A stretch of 64,000 nucleotides of DNA, taken from assembly GCA_009693575.1 (NCBI GenBank), contig SHWZ01000008.1, positions 1-64,000 on the forward strand, written 5' to 3'. Source of the DNA: Flavobacteriaceae bacterium. Lineage in GTDB: Bacteria > Bacteroidota > Bacteroidia > UKL13-3. This document shows, in pieces, positions 17,937-28,023 of the stretch. Position numbers and translations under genes: made by a program. Position 1 is the first letter of the stretch. Each line of letters opens with the position of its first letter. A model generated the notes under the pieces. It saw nothing but the letters and a program-made list of their open reading frames with translations. It made no database searches and had not been told where the DNA came from.

Positions 17937-19181
17937 CTACACCAACACACTCAAGCTCATCTCCAGCCCTTTCTTGGCTAAGCCAGTTTGCTTGGGGTTG
18001 AATGAATGCAGTCTCATCAAGGCTTTGTGTATAGTATGACTCACATCGGTGAAGATGGCCTCATCGGTGAGTTGTATATTCTCGCTCATCAGGTAGGCAA
18101 ACACCCTGGCCATGCCGCAGTTGGCTATAAAATCAGGGATGACAGCGGTTTGGTCGTCGGTGCTGTCGGCTATGGGGCCAATGAATATTTCCTTATCGGC
18201 AAAGGGTACATTGGCACCGCAGGATATACATTCGATGCCGCCTTTCACTAAAGCATCACTCTGTTCTTGTGTGATAAGTCTGCTGGCAGCGGCTGGCACA
18301 AATATCTCTGCACCCAAATTCCAAATTCGTGCATTTGTCTCTTCAAAAGTGAGTAAGCCATCTGCTACCAAGGTATTGTGTACTCTGTTTAAAAAGAGGA
18401 TATTTATTTCTTCAAAAGTAAAACCGTCTTCTTTTATCAAACCACCGCTGCGGTCTATGATGCCCGTGATTTGTACACCCATTTTGCTCAAGTACCAGGC
18501 TGCTGCTGCACCCACATTTCCCCAGCCTTGGATGATGACACGTTTGCCTTGCAAAAGGTTTCCCCAAATATCATAATAATGACGAACGGCTTCAGCCACT
18601 CCGAAGCCTGTAATCATGTCTGCAACAGTATATCCTTTCTCGATGGATGGTGAGAAACGGATGTCTTCTAATTTCTTGGAAACACCAATTTTCAATTGCT
18701 CGATACGTTGCATTTTCAGGGGGTCATCTGCCCCATAATGGCCGTTGACAGTACCTTCTTGAGGGTGCAGTAAACCATAGCTTGCTGTGATGGGTATCAC
18801 CTCGTGAATCTCGTCCACGTTGAGGTCGCCGCCAGTGCCGTAATAATTTTTAAGCAAGGGATACACAGCCTTGTACCAGCGTTTCAGCACACCTTCTTTG
18901 CGGGGATCTGCCGGATCGAAGTTGATACCACTTTTGGCACCACCTATTGGCGGACCGCATATACTAAACTTCACCTCCATAGTCTTGGCAAGGCTTTCCA
19001 CTTCACGCATGTCAAGTCCTTTTCTCATTCGTGTGCCTCCTCCTGCACTGCCACCTCGCAAGCTGTTTATCACCGTCCAGCCTTCGGCTTCGGTTTCGGA
19101 GTCTTTCCAATGGAATACGATTTCGGGCTGTTTGTTTTCAAATTTGGCAAGAAGACTGCGGAAGGAACCTGTGTAGTGCAT
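17937..19181 (-). CDS. Glu/Leu/Phe/Val dehydrogenase
   Basis: GGSAGGGTRMRKGL, KFSICGPPIGGAKSGINFDP, GGDLNVDE, VIIQGWGNVGAAAAWYLSKMG. Start at 19181 (MHYTGSFRSLL) preferred over 19292 because a TATTTTTG box lies at ~19255. Confidence 0.88.
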   Translation of the reverse strand: MHYTGSFRSLLAKFENKQPEIVFHWKDSETEAEGWTVINSLRGGSAGGGTRMRKGLDMREVESLAKTMEVKFSICGPPIGGAKSGINFDPADPRKEGVLKRWYKAVYPLLKNYYGTGGDLNVDEIHEVIPITASYGLLHPQEGTVNGHYGADDPLKMQRIEQLKIGVSKKLEDIRFSPSIEKGYTVADMITGFGVAEAVRHYYDIWGNLLQGKRVIIQGWGNVGAAAAWYLSKMGVQITGIIDRSGGLIKEDGFTFEEINILFLNRVHNTLVADGLLTFEETNARIWNLGAEIFVPAAASRLITQEQSDALVKGGIECISCGANVPFADKEIFIGPIADSTDDQTAVIPDFIANCGMARVFAYLMSENIQLTDEAIFTDVSHTIHKALMRLHSFNPKQTGLAKKGLEMSLSVLV

Positions 19182-19309
19182 ATATGTTGATTCGATGATG
19201 AGATAATTAGCTTCGCTGAGAGGAGTTCGGTGATTTTTCCTTCGTGGAAGGGCTGCAAAAATACAGGATGCCACTTTCCTAAAATCAGACACTGAATTCC
19301 CAAAATACC

Positions 19310-20800
19310 TTAAGCCTTATCCATCAGCACGAACCGCCCTTTCATCAAGCGGTAAGTGCGGTGGTTTATTTTTACTTCTTGGCCATCGAGTAGCTGTGCT
19401 AGTTGAATAATATCTTCCTCCATGGTATGCACGGTTCCGCCTGTTTTGTAGGCAATGCGTAAGTAGTCCACTTCCACTTCGCTGCTCACGCCGCAGAGGA
19501 TAACATGGACTGGATGGTGAAAATTTTCGAGCAGGGATATATCTTTTACAGGAGCATTATTATCAGCTATCATGATGATGTCTTTGAACGGTTCACGAGC
19601 CATGTTCACGCCGTTTATGAGGGCTTCCATGTTGTTCTCTGCCACATCTCCTCCGCTTCCCATCGCAGCTGCAAAAGCCATCTTGTGCATCAGGGTGTCA
19701 AGTCCTTTGCTGGGGCTGTAGTATATACCACCAGTGGAGCCTATCACTTTATCATCGTCCGATTTGTTGTTGCCATCATTGAAAAACACAAATTGAAGAT
19801 GCTGTTCTTTCATATAGTTCAACTTGTACCAAAGTTGCAGTTCAGAGGCATACGGTGTCATGCTTCCAGTAAGGTCTGTCACAATCAGTTTTTCTTTCCA
19901 ATGCTTGTTGCGGTTGAAAATAGTAGTAACTAAAGGGGGGCCTTGCTGTTTCAGTGCCCACTCCATTTCCCGCTTGCGGCCTTCCAATGCAGATATTCCC
20001 TCTCGTTTGATATACTTCTTGAACTCTTCTTCCGCCTTTTTCAGCCGTGCTTTTTCTGCAGCTAGGCGTTCGGCTTCTTCCTTTTTGCGTTTTTCAATAT
20101 GCCTTGTTCCTTCGTAGGTATAGCTAAAATTTGAACTCTGTTCCGCATCGGCTTGTGGAAAAAACATCTCTTCATAACTGCGGGCATATTTGAAATGAAG
20201 GTCTAAGCTATCACCTTTTGGTAGCAGCAATTCTACCCTTCCATCAGAGCCAGTTGTTGCCAAGAAATTCTTATGTGTACTGCGGCCTGTGATACATATT
20301 ACTTCGCCACTCAGTGGCAGGTTGTTTAGCCCAATAAGCGTGATGGTTGTGGCAGTCATAAACTTGTTTGGGGAGTAGTGCTTCCCGGTTTTCACCTTGG
20401 TGGTGTCGGGTAGCAGGGCTATAAGGCGTTCCCATTGCTCCTTGTCAGCAGCGGTGTAGGCATATTTTTTTGCGAAACTTGAATAGCTGGCATCGTAGCT
20501 ATAATTCACATCTAAACTGCCCCGCTCCATGAGCGGCACTTTCAGTATACTTGGTTCAGCTTTGTTGACAGTAGTCACATCAAAGGTTGCCCCACCGGGT
20601 AGCTCCAAAGTGGCTTTGCCATATCCATCGGTGATGGCGGTGAATACATCTTTGCCGCCACGAGGCTTCACCGTTATTTTAACATTTTTGTGAGGTGTGC
20701 CCGCAATGGAAGCTAAGCTAAAATTAACACTCACCTGTGCCGCAAGTGAGTTGGCAAACAACAGTAAAAAAAATACAAGGGTTTTGGTTACGTATTTCAT
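19310..20800 (-). CDS. Hypothetical secreted protein with von Willebrand A-like region
   Basis: Signal peptide; MIDAS-like LIVTDLTGSMTPYASELQLW, DIIMIADNNAPVKDIS; repeated Ig/CNA-B-like segments near the N-terminus. Confidence 0.65.
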   Translation of the reverse strand: MKYVTKTLVFFLLLFANSLAAQVSVNFSLASIAGTPHKNVKITVKPRGGKDVFTAITDGYGKATLELPGGATFDVTTVNKAEPSILKVPLMERGSLDVNYSYDASYSSFAKKYAYTAADKEQWERLIALLPDTTKVKTGKHYSPNKFMTATTITLIGLNNLPLSGEVICITGRSTHKNFLATTGSDGRVELLLPKGDSLDLHFKYARSYEEMFFPQADAEQSSNFSYTYEGTRHIEKRKKEEAERLAAEKARLKKAEEEFKKYIKREGISALEGRKREMEWALKQQGPPLVTTIFNRNKHWKEKLIVTDLTGSMTPYASELQLWYKLNYMKEQHLQFVFFNDGNNKSDDDKVIGSTGGIYYSPSKGLDTLMHKMAFAAAMGSGGDVAENNMEALINGVNMAREPFKDIIMIADNNAPVKDISLLENFHHPVHVILCGVSSEVEVDYLRIAYKTGGTVHTMEEDIIQLAQLLDGQEVKINHRTYRLMKGRFVLMDKA

Positions 20801-20861
20801 GGCAGCCTAACGCAAGATTTGGGAAATTATTGTGCAATGCTAGGATAACCCTTCGATAACC

Positions 20862-20900
20862 CTTCGATAAACTCAGGGTGACAGTGACTCAGCATGACAC
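20862..20900. repeat. Dispersed intergenic repeat-like element
   Basis: ataacccttcgATAACCCTTCGataaactcagggtgacagtgactCAGCATGACac: local duplication of ATAACCCTTCG and CAGCATGAC shared with 44047-44055. Confidence 0.55.
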
Positions 20901-20945
20901 TACACCTAAACTAAAAACATGGAACTTAAAACCCCTTATACAAAA

Positions 20946-21590
20946 TCACGCAGCCTTTCTGTCTTCAATCAAAAAAACGTATAACTCCTTGGCTCCATGA
21001 ACACCTTGCACAGGTGTTTTTTCAATGTCGGCAGTGCGGCTGGGGCCTGAGATGAGCATCATCCATGAAGGCACGTCACGCCCATATTTGTTGCGGGCTA
21101 TCAGGAATCCGTCTTTGATGTCACGCACCAACTGTGATGCAAAAGCTACCACAATATGGCTGGGAGTCTGACTCACCAGTTTGCGGTTCTGCTGCTTGTT
21201 GCTCACTAGCAGGGTTCCGCTTCGGTATATTAAGGCTTCGCATGAGGTGATGCTGGCTTCCACATATTCGAAATCTTTATCGTCTTGGTATATTTCCAGT
21301 CCAGTTTCGAACAGGTCTTTTTGGAGTTCTTCTTCGTGGCAAAAAACTTTACTCCAACTATTTTGCTCCATCAAAGTTATCAGGTGTTCGATGTATTCAT
21401 ATTTATTGGCACAGTAAACAAATTGTCCGCCCAAGCTCTTTAAGTTTGCAGCAAACTCAATGGCTGGATCGTCATCACTTAGTTTGATCAGAGGACTATC
21501 CAAATCCAAATCGGGGTACGGATTTTTGGTCTTTTCCAGCAAGGCTTGCCTCACCTTTTTCAGAATGGCTTCGCGGGGGGTGATTTCCAT
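20946..21590 (-). CDS. LUD-domain protein (LutC/YkgG-like)
   Basis: ASITSCEALIYRSGTLLVSNKQQNRKLVSQTPSHIVVAFASQLV...ISGPSRTADIEKTPVQGVHGAKELYVFLI. Confidence 0.85.
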   Translation of the reverse strand: MEITPREAILKKVRQALLEKTKNPYPDLDLDSPLIKLSDDDPAIEFAANLKSLGGQFVYCANKYEYIEHLITLMEQNSWSKVFCHEEELQKDLFETGLEIYQDDKDFEYVEASITSCEALIYRSGTLLVSNKQQNRKLVSQTPSHIVVAFASQLVRDIKDGFLIARNKYGRDVPSWMMLISGPSRTADIEKTPVQGVHGAKELYVFLIEDRKAA

Positions 21591-21680
21591 GGTAGTCGTT
21601 TGGTGATTTAAGATTGCAGAAATATTGGCATAGCTCGATGCCATTTATCCCAGATGTGGGAGGGGGCTTACAGATTTCAC

Positions 21681-23624
21681 TTACCTATTCACAACGAACC
21701 GCTTGTGCAATACATACTTGTCGGTGCTTATCTCAACTACATAAGTTGCTGCCGCGAGGTTACTACAATCAATGCTGTTAGTATTCTTATGCGAAGCCAC
21801 CAGCTGCCCCTCCAGGTTGTAGATACGCAGGTCCGCAGCCTTTCCAGCATCTAGGTAAAGTATATCTGCAGTTGGGTTGGGGAAGACGGTTATCGTAGGC
21901 CATTCATAGCGGGAAAGTTTGGGTTCTTGGGCTGATAGGTAAGGAGAAAAGGCTTTCTTTTTGCCCAAGTATGGTCGAATCATCAAAGCTCCTTTTGCCC
22001 CATCGGAGGTGGTGCTTTGCCAAGAGCTCTGAACATTGTAAAATATAAGTTTACTTGGGCCGTATTTCCAACGTTTGCCATAGTTTACATCCTGACCCAC
22101 ATTCACTATAAAATCCTTGTCCTGAATCCACCCAATATAGAAATCACCTGATTTTAAGGCTATGGGCGTATCCAGTTCGAAGTAAGCAAACCGGTTCAAG
22201 CCTTCGTGATATACAGGTCCAGGTAATTTTATTTCCTTTACTAGTTCGTCCTTATTGCTTCCTTTCGTGATACTTTTCCATATAGCCAAACGGAAAGTTT
22301 TGTTCTGGACATCAGTGCTACACTGAGTGAAGAACACTGAAAGGCCCCAGAGTGTATCGCTTTTTGTGAGAGTAAATTTTTGGCAGGCTTTGCCTCCTTT
22401 AGGTACAGCCTGTAAGCCATATCCACTTTCGGCATTACCATCATCGTAGGCTATGTAGTTCGAGAATATCTGCGTGTAGGACAGCGTATCGTTTTCAGGG
22501 TGTTTGTCTGGTATTATTTGACCACTGATGGTCGTATTTCTTGCTGTCCACAAACCTTGCAACACCACACTGTCATTTGATACAGTTACCCCATTCATAT
22601 CCCAAGCCTCCAGTGTATTTAATTGAAGGGAATATTTTGGCAGATTTAGTTGCAGGTTCGACTGTGGTATTCCAAGTGGGTAGGCGACAAAATTTGTAGT
22701 TCGGTAGGCGTGTTCGTACTTAATATTTTTGGCAATTGTGTCCAAATTTCTCAGAGTCACAAAAAGAGAATCACGCAGCATGGTCTTATCGAAATGCGAC
22801 CAAGGGACGGATGCGTAATCTTTGAGCAAGCTTTCCTGGTCGGTTATGGTTACATCATATTGTGTAGTATCACGTTTGTGTTTTCCTTCCTCAATGTTCA
22901 CATAGTCCAGATGCCAGTGGTTTGCATTACCCGTCTGAACACTATAGCTGATAAATCGAAAGCGGAAACCAGTATGAAAAAATTGACTGTCTTTAATAGC
23001 TAAGTTAGCCTGGTAAAAATGAACAGGAAGAGCCCGCCCTGCCTTTCTCCACACGCTCTCCCATTGACTATTTTTGTTATAATATTGTAGCAAAAAAGTA
23101 TCTTGAGGTAGGTTCAGAGGATTTTTCAGCACATCAATATCTCTTCCTTGTGGTTCGTACCAAAAGTTGATAAATAAGGAATCTGATGGCTTGTATTTGG
23201 AACCACCCACACGGTTGACCATATCTATGGCTTGTGAAGTGAGTGTATCCGACGGACCGTAGTTGTTGGCGTTGATAAAAGTGTATGGGTCACCATTCCA
23301 ATTCAGGTTGTCGAATGTTGCTACACCATGGCTGGGCGGGTCTATTGGGAATTGATTGTTAATAAATACATATACATCTGTCCACTTGCGGCGGTCTGGG
23401 AAAGGGGCGGTGAGGGTGAAATCGTCGAAGAACGGGAGGCTCAAGGTATCAGTGGCCTGACTGCGGCCATCACGGCTGGGCACATACTGTTTGTTTGATG
23501 GATTGTCAATCAAAAATTGTTTCACCACAGCGTTGTTCATTAGTGGGCTTATCACCTCATATTGTGCAAAACTGCTGACAGCGAGGGCCAGCATGTAGAG
23601 CATTGTTCCAATTTTTTTACTCAT
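21681..23624 (-). CDS. Secreted protein with T9SS type A sorting domain
   Basis: Signal peptide MSKKIGTMLYMLALAVSSFAQ; tail ITVFPNPTADILYLDAGKAADLRIYNLEGQLVASHK...YVVEISTDKYVLHKRFVVNR. Confidence 0.85.
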   Translation of the reverse strand: MSKKIGTMLYMLALAVSSFAQYEVISPLMNNAVVKQFLIDNPSNKQYVPSRDGRSQATDTLSLPFFDDFTLTAPFPDRRKWTDVYVFINNQFPIDPPSHGVATFDNLNWNGDPYTFINANNYGPSDTLTSQAIDMVNRVGGSKYKPSDSLFINFWYEPQGRDIDVLKNPLNLPQDTFLLQYYNKNSQWESVWRKAGRALPVHFYQANLAIKDSQFFHTGFRFRFISYSVQTGNANHWHLDYVNIEEGKHKRDTTQYDVTITDQESLLKDYASVPWSHFDKTMLRDSLFVTLRNLDTIAKNIKYEHAYRTTNFVAYPLGIPQSNLQLNLPKYSLQLNTLEAWDMNGVTVSNDSVVLQGLWTARNTTISGQIIPDKHPENDTLSYTQIFSNYIAYDDGNAESGYGLQAVPKGGKACQKFTLTKSDTLWGLSVFFTQCSTDVQNKTFRLAIWKSITKGSNKDELVKEIKLPGPVYHEGLNRFAYFELDTPIALKSGDFYIGWIQDKDFIVNVGQDVNYGKRWKYGPSKLIFYNVQSSWQSTTSDGAKGALMIRPYLGKKKAFSPYLSAQEPKLSRYEWPTITVFPNPTADILYLDAGKAADLRIYNLEGQLVASHKNTNSIDCSNLAAATYVVEISTDKYVLHKRFVVNR

Positions 23625-24351
23625 TCCTTAAAAATAAATCTACTTGTGAACCTTGTTTTATGGTCTTTCCTTTAGATGGATTTTGGCGGTAAATGATTGC
23701 GTTGGCTGTGTCACTTTCCTTTTCAAATACTGGTGTCCATGTCAGCCCCCATTCTTCCAGTACAGGTTTAGCCTCACTCATAGTCAGTCCTTTCAGGTCA
23801 GGAGTTTCGACTTCTGCGGCCTCTTCATCATTTTTTGATACCGTCAATTTAATTATAGCTCCTTTTAGCACTCTCGTTCCCGCTTTTGTTTTTTGGTCCA
23901 GCACTACACCATCGCTCACATCGGGCTTGTAGGTTATTTCGTTTCGCAGACCAAGCAGTTCTAGCGAACTTTCTGCCTGTCGGATGCTTTGGTCAACCAA
24001 GTTAGGCACTTCCACTTCCGGCGGGTCTGAGGCATTCACGGTCAGATAAATTATTCGGCCTTTTTTCACTTTGCTGCCGCTTGCAGGGTTTTGGTCGGTG
24101 ATACACATGCGGGGCATTTCTTCAAAAAATACCGAATCTCGCACTTCAAACCGCAAACCCTTTTCTTCCAAAATAGTAACGGCTTTGCTTATAGCTATGC
24201 CTTTCAAGTCGGGTACATCAAGGCTTTCGCCATGGCGGGTGTGGCTACTCAGCCAAGCATTCACACCCCACACTCCGAGGCCAAGCACTAGCACCAAAGC
24301 CAATCCGTTTAGCCAAAAATAGCGGGTGACGAAAAATTTAAAGAACAGCAA
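23617..24351 (-). CDS. Single-TM protein with three PASTA domains
   Basis: N-terminal TM followed by three PASTA units: VPDLKGIAISKAVTILEEKGL..., VPNLVDQSIRQAESSLELLGL..., TPDLKGLTMSEAKPVLEEWGL... with QNPxxGxxVKxG patterns; no kinase domain. Confidence 0.9.
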   Translation of the reverse strand: MLFFKFFVTRYFWLNGLALVLVLGLGVWGVNAWLSSHTRHGESLDVPDLKGIAISKAVTILEEKGLRFEVRDSVFFEEMPRMCITDQNPASGSKVKKGRIIYLTVNASDPPEVEVPNLVDQSIRQAESSLELLGLRNEITYKPDVSDGVVLDQKTKAGTRVLKGAIIKLTVSKNDEEAAEVETPDLKGLTMSEAKPVLEEWGLTWTPVFEKESDTANAIIYRQNPSKGKTIKQGSQVDLFLRNE

Positions 24352-24427
24352 AATAGTATAACGGAACTAAAAGGAATTTTATTGTACAGGGCAAAAATAG
24401 GCAGGAAAGCTGTGAAGAATTATTGTA

Positions 24428-25117
24428 TCACCCCGCAATATCCCCCTGCTGTGGCCGCAACAACAGTTCCTCCACTACAGTATGGGGTGAGAGTGCATAA
24501 CAGCCCCACACAGCACTGGCAACGTCTGATGGCTTCATGAAGCGGCTGCTTGGCAGGTCGGTGCCATTCCAACTATCAGTGAGGGTAGCACCAGGCATCA
24601 CTGAGGTCACACGTATATCAGAGTTCTTCAGTTCAGCCCTCAGCACTTTGGAGAAACCAAGCATCGCAAACTTGCTGATGCAATAGCTGCCTCCATCCGT
24701 GTAAGCCACGAAGCTCGCAGTAGAGCAAATATTGAATATATGTCCAACCTTGATGGCGGGCAACACCGCACGGGTGAGGTGATAAGGCCCGGCAACATTC
24801 AGGTGCCACATCTTTTCAAATACCCCATCCGCTTCGTTGCTCACCTGTCCAGGTAAGAAAGTGCCAGCATTGTTTATCAATACATCAATTCTTCCATCGG
24901 CATCAAGTAAAAGCTGTTTACCCCAAGCAATCACTGCTTCTTTGTCGGCCATGTCGCATACATATCCTTTGCTGCCGTTTCCGAGTTCAGCGGCCAGTGC
25001 GTCCACCTGTTCTTTGTTCCTAGCACATAACAAAACCCGGAAACCCTCAGCTGCAAACTTCTTGGCCATAGCCTTTCCCATGCCCTTAGTAGCTCCAGTG
25101 ATGATGGCGGTTTTCAT
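24428..25117 (-). CDS. SDR family oxidoreductase
   Basis: MKTAIITGATKGMGKAMAKKFA, DVLINNAGTF, SYCISKFAML. Confidence 0.9.
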   Translation of the reverse strand: MKTAIITGATKGMGKAMAKKFAAEGFRVLLCARNKEQVDALAAELGNGSKGYVCDMADKEAVIAWGKQLLLDADGRIDVLINNAGTFLPGQVSNEADGVFEKMWHLNVAGPYHLTRAVLPAIKVGHIFNICSTASFVAYTDGGSYCISKFAMLGFSKVLRAELKNSDIRVTSVMPGATLTDSWNGTDLPSSRFMKPSDVASAVWGCYALSPHTVVEELLLRPQQGDIAG

Positions 25118-25224
25118 TGAAAATGTGAGAATATGAGGAATATGGAATACTACTAGTGAAAGCAAATATTTATTTGAGAGAAATCTCTACCACATTTTCA
25201 CATTCACAAATTACCACATTGGTT

Positions 25225-25545
25225 TTACGCTTGTGCTATCGGCCCACCGAAATTCATCGGAAAGGGCGGGTTTTCAAAGCCTTCTATTTCACCGAATGAT
25301 TCTTCATATTTGGCTATATTATCAGCCAAGGCATTCATAAGCCTTTTGGCATGTCCGGGTGTCACCAGTATGCGTGATTTTACACGGGCCTTGGGCACAC
25401 CGGGCATCATTCGGATAAAGTCTATCACAAACTCTTGGTTGCTGTGGCTTATCACCGCTAGGTTTGAATAGATTCCTTCGGCTACTTCGTCGTTCAACTC
25501 GATGTCCAGTTGTTGGTTTGGGTTTTGGGGGTTGTCCATTGTCAT
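25225..25545 (-). CDS. DUF3467 family protein
   Basis: VAEGIYSNLAVISHSNQEFVIDFIRMMPGVPKARVKSRILVTPGHAKRLMNALADNI; start at MTMDNPQNPN. Confidence 0.88.
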   Translation of the reverse strand: MTMDNPQNPNQQLDIELNDEVAEGIYSNLAVISHSNQEFVIDFIRMMPGVPKARVKSRILVTPGHAKRLMNALADNIAKYEESFGEIEGFENPPFPMNFGGPIAQA

Positions 25546-25636
25546 ACTATTTTTTTTTGCAAAGATAAGGAGCTTCCCTTGCCCCATTTTCCCAATCTTA
25601 ACCCACAAATAAACTGCCCTGCTTAACTTCGCCCCC

Positions 25637-26626
25637 ATGAAAGTGGTGATACCCGTAGCAGGAATTGGCAGCCGGATGAGGCCGCATACACATACTCAGC
25701 CCAAGAGCCTGATACCTGTGGCCGGGCAGCCTATATTGGCACATATTATCCGTCCGTTGGTTGAGGCCGGATTGAATGAATTTATTTTTATCATTGGCTA
25801 CCTGGGCGATAAAATTGAAAGCTATATCACTGATACTTTTCCTGAGATAAAGGCAGAGTTTGTGATGCAAACCAGCGGCAAAGGCATTGGCCATGCAATA
25901 TGGCTGGCCAAGGACTTACTACCCGATGACAAAGAAACCATCATCGTACTAGGCGATACCATTTTTGACACCGACTTAAAAAAAATGCTGGCAATGACGG
26001 GTACACAGCTTGGCACCAAGAAGGTTCAAGATCCCCGATTGTTTGGCGTAGCAGAACTGTCCGATGAAGGGTATGTAACCAAACTGATTGAAAAACCAAC
26101 CATTCCTAAAAGCAATCTTGCTTTGGTAGGTATATATAAAATTGGCGATACCAAAGCCCTGAAAGAAGCGTTGGAACACAACATCTACAACAAGATAAAA
26201 ACCCAGAATGAATACCACCTAACTGATGCCTTGATGCGGATGGTGGAGCAAGGAACCGTGATGCATACGTTCGATATAGATAACTGGTACGATTGCGGCA
26301 AGCCTGCAATTTTGTTGGAGACCAACGCCATGCTATTGCGGCGACTTCCTCAGGCAAAATACGATTTTCCAAACACCATCATTGTGCCCCCGGTGTATGT
26401 GCATCCTTCGGCCAAAGTTAGCAACAGTATCATTGGGCCGGATGTGTCGGTTGGCGAAGGGGCTGTGATTGATTATTCTATTTTGAAGAACAGCATTATT
26501 GGCCCTAATGCATTGTTGAATAATGCCATCCTGCACCAATCACTAATCGGCAACGATGCTTCGTTTCAAGGGCCACACCAAAGTCTGAACATTGGCGACA
26601 GTACCGAAATCAATTTTGGTTTATGA
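25637..26626 (+). CDS. Sugar-phosphate nucleotidyltransferase with left-handed beta-helix tail
   Basis: MKVVIPVAGIGSRMRPHTHTQPKSLIPVAGQPILAHII; C-terminal hexapeptide repeats. Confidence 0.9.
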   Translation: MKVVIPVAGIGSRMRPHTHTQPKSLIPVAGQPILAHIIRPLVEAGLNEFIFIIGYLGDKIESYITDTFPEIKAEFVMQTSGKGIGHAIWLAKDLLPDDKETIIVLGDTIFDTDLKKMLAMTGTQLGTKKVQDPRLFGVAELSDEGYVTKLIEKPTIPKSNLALVGIYKIGDTKALKEALEHNIYNKIKTQNEYHLTDALMRMVEQGTVMHTFDIDNWYDCGKPAILLETNAMLLRRLPQAKYDFPNTIIVPPVYVHPSAKVSNSIIGPDVSVGEGAVIDYSILKNSIIGPNALLNNAILHQSLIGNDASFQGPHQSLNIGDSTEINFGL

Positions 26627-26741
26627 TTCAACCTTTCAAGCAAAATTCTCCCAACCCAACACGGCTTTTCAGATTCAGCTAATCTATTTGTGCTGTCTTT
26701 GAAAAAGCAGCTTACCACACTTCATATACAACGTCTGCTGC

Positions 26742-27986
26742 ATGAGATTTTTTTTCTACTTACTTATTTTTTTAATTTTCGCTTGCAAAGGTTCTGAACC
26801 GAGGCAATTGGAATCCAATCAACACGATTCGCTCGTTTCTTTCAATGGAAAAATATCCACCGTTTCTACTGGCGTCTATTCGTATTCCATATACTTGCCA
26901 GCCAACTACTCCAAAGACAAAAAATATCCACTACTCCTGTTGTTTGATGCACAGGCTCGAGGGAAAATGCCGCTCAACTTGTATGATACACTTGTTGAAA
27001 AAAACGATTGGGTAGTGGCCTGCTCCAACAATGCCAAAAACCAGTTGCAGCCAAGCGAATATGAGCAGATTTACAAGGCTACTATGGATGACTTGCTTGG
27101 CAAATACAGTATAGATACGAGCATGCTTATGTTGGGTGGATTCTCTGGTGGGGCTAGGGTGGCTTACCAATTTGCCCAAACCGATAGCCGCATAAAAGGT
27201 GTAGTGATGAACTCAGCAGGTTTCGACCCACTTAACAAACCCCGCCCCGGCTTAGCTTTGGTAGGGCTGGCAGGCATTGAGGATTTTAATTTGTCGGAAA
27301 TGTTCAAGGGGTTCAGGGAAGTTTTTAAGGATGAGAATGTAGAATCGCCGACCTTGTATTTAGCGTTTGAAGGCAAGCATGAATGGGCACCCGAAGCACG
27401 GATGAAGCTGGCTTTGGACTACCTGAAACAAGCCTGCACCCCCGAAAGCAAAAAGGAAGCGGCGGCAGATGCCCGAAGTGAGTTTGAACGGGTAAAGGAG
27501 CGACTTACACGAGTAATTGCTTTTGAGGAATTTTCTAGAAAAAAATACTCTGCCGAGTTTGGCAGCAAAGATGTTTCCTATTTCAAAACTGAGGTGACCA
27601 AACTGAATCAAATGAATGCCCAAGACTTAAAGAACGGAAGGATAGAGATGGCATATTCCTATCGCCGCTTGCAGCAGTTTCTAAGCATGTTGGCATATTC
27701 CTACAGCAACTCTGCCCTGAACAATGGACAAACAGAACTGGCCGAAAAATTTACCAATATATACCGCATCGTGGACTCGAGCAATGCAGAGTGGGCCTAC
27801 ATGAAAGCAATGCTAGCCGCCCGGAAAAATGACCGTCCAACCGCAACGTCTATGCTGAAAAAAGCAGCTGAACTTGGCTTTGACAACAAAAACAAACGTG
27901 CTCAAAAACAGCCTGAGTTTTCTCCTTTCATGACCGACCAAGCCTTTGCTGATGCAGTATTGGCATTGAAGGCGAAGGAAGAGTAG
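26742..27986 (+). CDS. Lipoprotein with alpha/beta-hydrolase-like domain and TPR-like C-terminus
   Basis: Lipobox LIFACKG; YSIYLPANYSKDKKYPLLLLFDAQ, nucleophile elbow GGFSGGARVAYQFA. Confidence 0.7.
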   Translation: MRFFFYLLIFLIFACKGSEPRQLESNQHDSLVSFNGKISTVSTGVYSYSIYLPANYSKDKKYPLLLLFDAQARGKMPLNLYDTLVEKNDWVVACSNNAKNQLQPSEYEQIYKATMDDLLGKYSIDTSMLMLGGFSGGARVAYQFAQTDSRIKGVVMNSAGFDPLNKPRPGLALVGLAGIEDFNLSEMFKGFREVFKDENVESPTLYLAFEGKHEWAPEARMKLALDYLKQACTPESKKEAAADARSEFERVKERLTRVIAFEEFSRKKYSAEFGSKDVSYFKTEVTKLNQMNAQDLKNGRIEMAYSYRRLQQFLSMLAYSYSNSALNNGQTELAEKFTNIYRIVDSSNAEWAYMKAMLAARKNDRPTATSMLKKAAELGFDNKNKRAQKQPEFSPFMTDQAFADAVLALKAKEE

Positions 27987-28023
27987 TTTCCCCCATTCCT
28001 CACCCCCCGACTATTTTCGCCCC

